Positions 60,333 to 64,000 of a DNA stretch of 64,000 bases are shown here, one piece after another. The stretch comes from Dyadobacter fermentans. Its GTDB lineage: Bacteria > Bacteroidota > Bacteroidia > Cytophagales > Spirosomataceae. Below the pieces are notes generated by a model. The model saw only the letters and a list, made by a program, of their open reading frames with translations, did no database searches and had not been told where the DNA came from. Each line of letters begins with the position of its first letter. Position 1 is the stretch's first letter. A program made the translations under genes and the position numbers. The stretch is taken from assembly GCF_019924045.1 (NCBI RefSeq), contig NZ_JAHXBN010000022.1, positions 262,168 through 326,167 on the forward strand. Direction: 5' to 3'.

Positions 60333-62027
60333 TCAATACCCATCATTCTGCTTCAAATACCCCGGCAAATTCGACGCGCCGTCGATAGCCGTTTGCGGGA
60401 TCGGAAAGATGCGCTTCTTCACGTCGGTGTTGGTTTTTTCGGTCCATTTACCTTCGTATTTGCCGAAACGGATCATGTCCGGGCGACGGAGCATTTCCCA
60501 GTAGAACTCGAAGCCGCGTTCGCGGAAGAGGAGGTCGAGGTTCATGGTGGTCAGCGCGGGAGGTGCGAGCGTTTTCGTGCGCGATGCGCGCACGAGGTTT
60601 ACGTCGGCCAGGGCGCCGGCTGCGTCGTTGCTTTTGCGCAGTTTCGCTTCGGCACGCATCAGGTAGATGTCAGCCAGACGTGCGATCACGATATCGGCTT
60701 CGCCACGGTTACGGCCGGTGTTCGACTTGCTGCTGAACTCGTATTTCTCCACGCGATAGCCGGTGTTGTAGTTACTTCCGGCCGTAGTGAAGTCGATCAT
60801 TTCAGAGAAACTCACCGGCAAATCGGCGCGGTTGCGCGTTACGTAGCTCAGCTTTCCTACTTTCAGCTTGCCATCGGGGCAGCGCAGGAAAGCACCGTTC
60901 ACACGCAATGCTCCATATTGCTGGCCTCTCAGGATACCGCGGTTGATTTTGTAGTCAGCGTCAGCGACACAAGTATCAGCGGCATTGGAGTAAATGGACA
61001 TATTTTGCTGATAAAAACGCGGGTCACGCGAGGGGTCCACCGCTCCGTAGGCTTGTACCCACGATTGATAGAAATCAGAGGTGATGGCCGGACCGTCGGT
61101 GCCGTTCGCAGCAGGGAATTCAGCCAGCGGGAACTGGTCGCCTGAAATCGAGAAGTAGGCCATACGGTTGTGACCATTCAGCTCGGCACGCTGGTCTACC
61201 GCGAAAATGATCTCTTCGTTGGTATGGTTGTTGTTGCCGAAAATCGCGAAGTAATCAGCCGAGAGTTTCGCCTGGCCTGAGTTGATCACCTTGTCGGTGT
61301 ACTGGATCACCTTGTCCATATCCTCAGCTTTGAAATCGAATGTGGCGCCGTAAATGTTGCGATAAACGGCGGCATTCAGGTTCAGGCGAGCCAGTAAGCT
61401 CCATACGGCAGCCTGGTTCAAACGGCCGGGGCCCACCACCGATTTTGGTTGCACCGTTGGCTCAACAGCCAGCAATTCACTTTCGATGTATTTGACAGCC
61501 TCGTCGCCGCGGATAATCTTCGAAGTAGTTCCCGGGTCGTCCTTCACAAACGCAATCCCGAACAAATCGAGCATAACCATATTGTAATAAGCGCGCATAC
61601 CGCGGGCCTCGGCGGTGTAAAGTGCCGCGTTGGGCGAGGTAGCAGTTTTAAGACCTTCGATAGCCGTGATACACCGCGAGATAGACTGTACCAGCTGGTT
61701 CCACGTGTTGTTTACGTTCGGATCGGTGCTGGTGGTATTGTGGCCGTGTAATGCGATGTAAATACCGTTATCACCCCAGTCGGTTCCGCCGCGGTAGGGG
61801 AGAATAGCCTCGTCGGTAGAAATTTCCTGCAATGCAAAATAGGTAGTATGCTGGAAAAGGTTGGGCAGTAATGCATAGGTAGGTGCCAGGAGCCCGTTGA
61901 CTGTCTCTTCTTCTGAAAGTTTTGCCGTGAGTGTTTCGTCCAGCACTTGCTCTTTCAGGTCGGTACAGGCGTTGCTGAACATCAGCAGGCCGGTTACCGC
62001 AAATATGGTTGATAGTTTCTTCTTCAT
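60333..62027 (-). CDS. SusD/RagB-family lipoprotein (second pair)
   Basis: 564 residues with a lipoprotein signal (MKKKLSTIFAVTGLLMFSNACTDLKE, Cys21). SusD repeats: NTWNQLVQSISRCITAIEGL, EARGMRAYYNMVMLDLFGIAFVKDD, LADIYLMRAEAKLRKSNDAAGALADVNLVRASR, RERGFEFYWEMLRRPDMIRFGKYEGKW and IFPIPQTAIDGASNLPGYLKQNDGY at the C-terminus. It acts with the SusC just upstream. Ligand unknown. Confidence 0.95.
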   Translation of the reverse strand: MKKKLSTIFAVTGLLMFSNACTDLKEQVLDETLTAKLSEEETVNGLLAPTYALLPNLFQHTTYFALQEISTDEAILPYRGGTDWGDNGIYIALHGHNTTSTDPNVNNTWNQLVQSISRCITAIEGLKTATSPNAALYTAEARGMRAYYNMVMLDLFGIAFVKDDPGTTSKIIRGDEAVKYIESELLAVEPTVQPKSVVGPGRLNQAAVWSLLARLNLNAAVYRNIYGATFDFKAEDMDKVIQYTDKVINSGQAKLSADYFAIFGNNNHTNEEIIFAVDQRAELNGHNRMAYFSISGDQFPLAEFPAANGTDGPAITSDFYQSWVQAYGAVDPSRDPRFYQQNMSIYSNAADTCVADADYKINRGILRGQQYGALRVNGAFLRCPDGKLKVGKLSYVTRNRADLPVSFSEMIDFTTAGSNYNTGYRVEKYEFSSKSNTGRNRGEADIVIARLADIYLMRAEAKLRKSNDAAGALADVNLVRASRTKTLAPPALTTMNLDLLFRERGFEFYWEMLRRPDMIRFGKYEGKWTEKTNTDVKKRIFPIPQTAIDGASNLPGYLKQNDGY

Positions 62028-62037
62028 GGGTCAATGA

Positions 62038-64000
62038 TTAAAAGCCGAGATTGATCGAGAAAATGACGGTTTTCGCTTTCGGATAGCTTAGGTAGTCGAT
62101 ACCGTAAGAGGTGATACCGGCGATGGAACGGTCGTTGTTAACTTCCGGGTCGTAGCCATTGTATTTGGTCCACAATGCCAGGTTCTGGCCGGTAACCGAA
62201 ATGCGGGCCGTCTGTACCCATCTGTTGATGCCAAGCTTGGCGGTATTGAGGTTGTAACCCAACACAAGGTTGTTCAGCCTGAGGTAAGCACCGTTTTTAA
62301 GATACCTCGTAGAAACCCCCGCTGAGTTGTTAACCGATTCTTCCGGTGAAGCAAGCGCCTCCGGTGTTACGTTCACACCTTTCGACAATTTCAGTTTGTA
62401 GAAATTCGAATTAGCTGTGTTGTCATACACTTTGTTACCCGCAACGCCATTGAAGTTTGCCGACAGATCAAAGCCTTTGAAGCTCACATTTCCATTGAAA
62501 TTGTACATGCGGGTAGGCAATGCGGTACCGGCCACAATCCGGTCGGCGTCGTTGACAATACCATTGCCGTCTACGTCGCGGAACTTGCTGATGCCGTTTT
62601 CATCAAACCCGATAAACTCTTTCAGGTAGAACGAGCCGATGGCTTCACCATTGATATAACCGTTGATCGTCGCCGATGTCAGACCCGATCCTTGTGCCGA
62701 ACCCGACGGAATTACGGTGTAAGGTGAATGCTCCACACGGTTTTTGATGAAAGTAATGTTTCCGCCCAATGCATATTTCAGGCCGTTTTCGAGTGCCTTG
62801 CGGTAGTTCAAGTCAAACTCCAAGCCCTGGTTGATGATCTGCATGTTAGGTACATTGGTCCAGAAAGTACCGGCTGGCTGAACAGGGTCGGCGGGGATTA
62901 CTTCGAGGAGGATTTTTTCAGACACTTTTCTGAAATAATCGATTTCTCCGGTCAATGCACCTTTGAACAAGCCGAAATCAAGACCTAAGTCTGTTTGTTT
63001 GGAAACCTCCCACTGAATGTCGGGGTTAGCCAGACGTGTATAAGTAGTCCCGCCAGGGTAGGTGGTACCGGCGTCTAACGGATAGCTGGCTGTTCCTGAA
63101 ACCACCGATGTGAACCTCGCCTGGGTAATTTTGGAAGGGATTTCCTGGTTACCCGTAGATCCCCAGCCTGCGCGGAGTTTCAGTTCCGAGAATGGCGACG
63201 ATTTCATGAAAGGTTCCTCGGAGATTCTCCAACCTGCCGAGAATGAAGGGAAAGACCCGTATTTGTTGTTAGAACCAAACTTGGAAGATCCGTCGATACG
63301 CAATGTCGCGGTGAGCAGGTATCTGTCTTTGAAACCATAGCTCGCACGGCCAAAGAAAGATTGCAGCTCATTGATAGTGGCAAAACCGCCAGGCTGGTTC
63401 AGTGTCAATGAAAGATCCTGTCCGAGACCTGGATTGTAGATTGGCTCGATATCCGAAATCGGGAACTTATTGATGCTGAAATTCCTGCTCTGGATGAAAA
63501 TGCGCTGGTAGGAATGCCCCAGTAACGCTGTAAGGCTGTGCACTTTGGTATTCAGTGTGTAAGTCAGGTAGTTTTCGATCAGCCTGTTGGTATTGCGCAG
63601 GCCGTAGGTTTCCAGACGTCCGATTTCCGCTGGGATTGTGCTCGGCAGCAATTGCTTATCCTGGGTAGCCGTTGAATTATCGATACCGAAGTTCAACTTG
63701 TAAACCAGCCCGTCGATAATCTTCACCGAAGGCGAAATACTTGCAAGTACGCGGTTGGTAGTCAGCTCTTCCTTGTACTGTTGCAGGGTAAACAAAGGGT
63801 TGGTAAAATCCTGATATTGAATAAGCTGCCCGTTTGCGTCATAAGGCGCATACGTAGGGTTGATCGTCAGCGCGCTACCAATTACCCCCTGGTTGTTGGG
63901 GCGCGTGTTTTTGGTATTCGTGGCGTTCAGGTTGAAATCGAGCGTTACACGGTCTTCGAATAGCTTTTGAGAAAGGTTCACACGACCCGTATAGCGGTTT
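62038..64000 (-). CDS. SusC/RagA-family TonB-dependent transporter (partial, N-terminus beyond right edge)
   Basis: The C-terminal roughly 650 residues of a SusC barrel are present and the frame stays open to the right edge. Beta-barrel features include LLTATLRIDGSSKFGSNNKYGSFPSFSAGWRISEEPF, LRAGWGSTGNQEIP, GLEFDLNYRKALENGLKYALGG and RDVDGNGIVNDADRIVAGTALPTRMYNFNGNVSFKGFDLSANFNG, ending YPKAKTVIFSINLGF. TonB box, plug and signal lie outside. The SusD gene follows ten bases later. It is distinct from the pair at 21101. Confidence 0.93.
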   Translation of the reverse strand, partial: NRYTGRVNLSQKLFEDRVTLDFNLNATNTKNTRPNNQGVIGSALTINPTYAPYDANGQLIQYQDFTNPLFTLQQYKEELTTNRVLASISPSVKIIDGLVYKLNFGIDNSTATQDKQLLPSTIPAEIGRLETYGLRNTNRLIENYLTYTLNTKVHSLTALLGHSYQRIFIQSRNFSINKFPISDIEPIYNPGLGQDLSLTLNQPGGFATINELQSFFGRASYGFKDRYLLTATLRIDGSSKFGSNNKYGSFPSFSAGWRISEEPFMKSSPFSELKLRAGWGSTGNQEIPSKITQARFTSVVSGTASYPLDAGTTYPGGTTYTRLANPDIQWEVSKQTDLGLDFGLFKGALTGEIDYFRKVSEKILLEVIPADPVQPAGTFWTNVPNMQIINQGLEFDLNYRKALENGLKYALGGNITFIKNRVEHSPYTVIPSGSAQGSGLTSATINGYINGEAIGSFYLKEFIGFDENGISKFRDVDGNGIVNDADRIVAGTALPTRMYNFNGNVSFKGFDLSANFNGVAGNKVYDNTANSNFYKLKLSKGVNVTPEALASPEESVNNSAGVSTRYLKNGAYLRLNNLVLGYNLNTAKLGINRWVQTARISVTGQNLALWTKYNGYDPEVNNDRSIAGITSYGIDYLSYPKAKTVIFSINLGF

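Noticed and set aside
60318..61145. 275-codon plus-strand open frame opposite SusD
   Set aside because: Antisense shadow; it starts inside a terminator and has no domain.

Overview
The window comes from a Bacteroidota genome, most likely a Cytophagales member close to Dyadobacter (genus is inference). Evidence: two SusC/SusD pairs, a type IX secretion/gliding-type C-terminal domain, twin-arginine sugar enzymes of the DUF1080/PmoA/Gfo-Idh-MocA kind, and a good TTTG-N21-TAnnTTTG Bacteroidota promoter. Two parts differ in organisation: a prophage (about 1-21000) and chromosomal metabolic genes (about 21100-64000).

Prophage. It is read leftward from a switch at 18285-18409. A rightward CI/LexA-type repressor faces a leftward early promoter, and the repeats TGTAGAGAATT overlap the -7 box of that promoter. 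The early block (18285 down to about 12000) holds a tRNA-Pro, two tRNA-like elements, several hairpins, an excisionase-like HTH protein, an HNH protein, a DUF4373 replication protein and SSB. A middle block holds DUF4494, a lipoprotein, an orphan C5 cytosine methyltransferase, an ASCH protein and a MYG1-family phosphoesterase. The late block runs HNH, ParB-like protein, small and large terminase, portal, HK97 protease and major capsid protein, which leaves the window at base 1. Genes 9383-10021 (+) and 19212-20852 look like accessory cargo. No integrase or att site was found.

Chromosome. 21101-31142 (+) is an operon-like block: SusC, SusD, a TIM-barrel isomerase, a double-DUF1080 protein, a Gfo/Idh/MocA oxidoreductase and a PmoA-like protein. 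It resembles loci that use 3-keto-glycosides. Mixed genes follow (cupin, Dabb, HxlR regulator, GH9 glycosidase, acyl-CoA dehydrogenase, thioredoxin-fold protein, PlsC acyltransferase, stearoyl-ACP-type desaturase, T9SS adhesin, S41 protease). 45840-56354 (-) is a complete myo-inositol operon (iolB, iolC, iolA, iolG, SSS transporter, iolJ-type aldolase, iolD, iolE) with a divergent LacI regulator and a CAAACGTTTG operator in the shared promoter. A DUF3857/transglutaminase membrane protein and a second, partial SusC/SusD pair close the window.

The most unusual signal is in the gaps of the iol operon and one gap upstream of it. Almost every gap holds a large inverted repeat, and in four of them both arms are built from degenerate tandem units of 7 or 10 bp. 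The units differ from gap to gap, but the architecture is the same.
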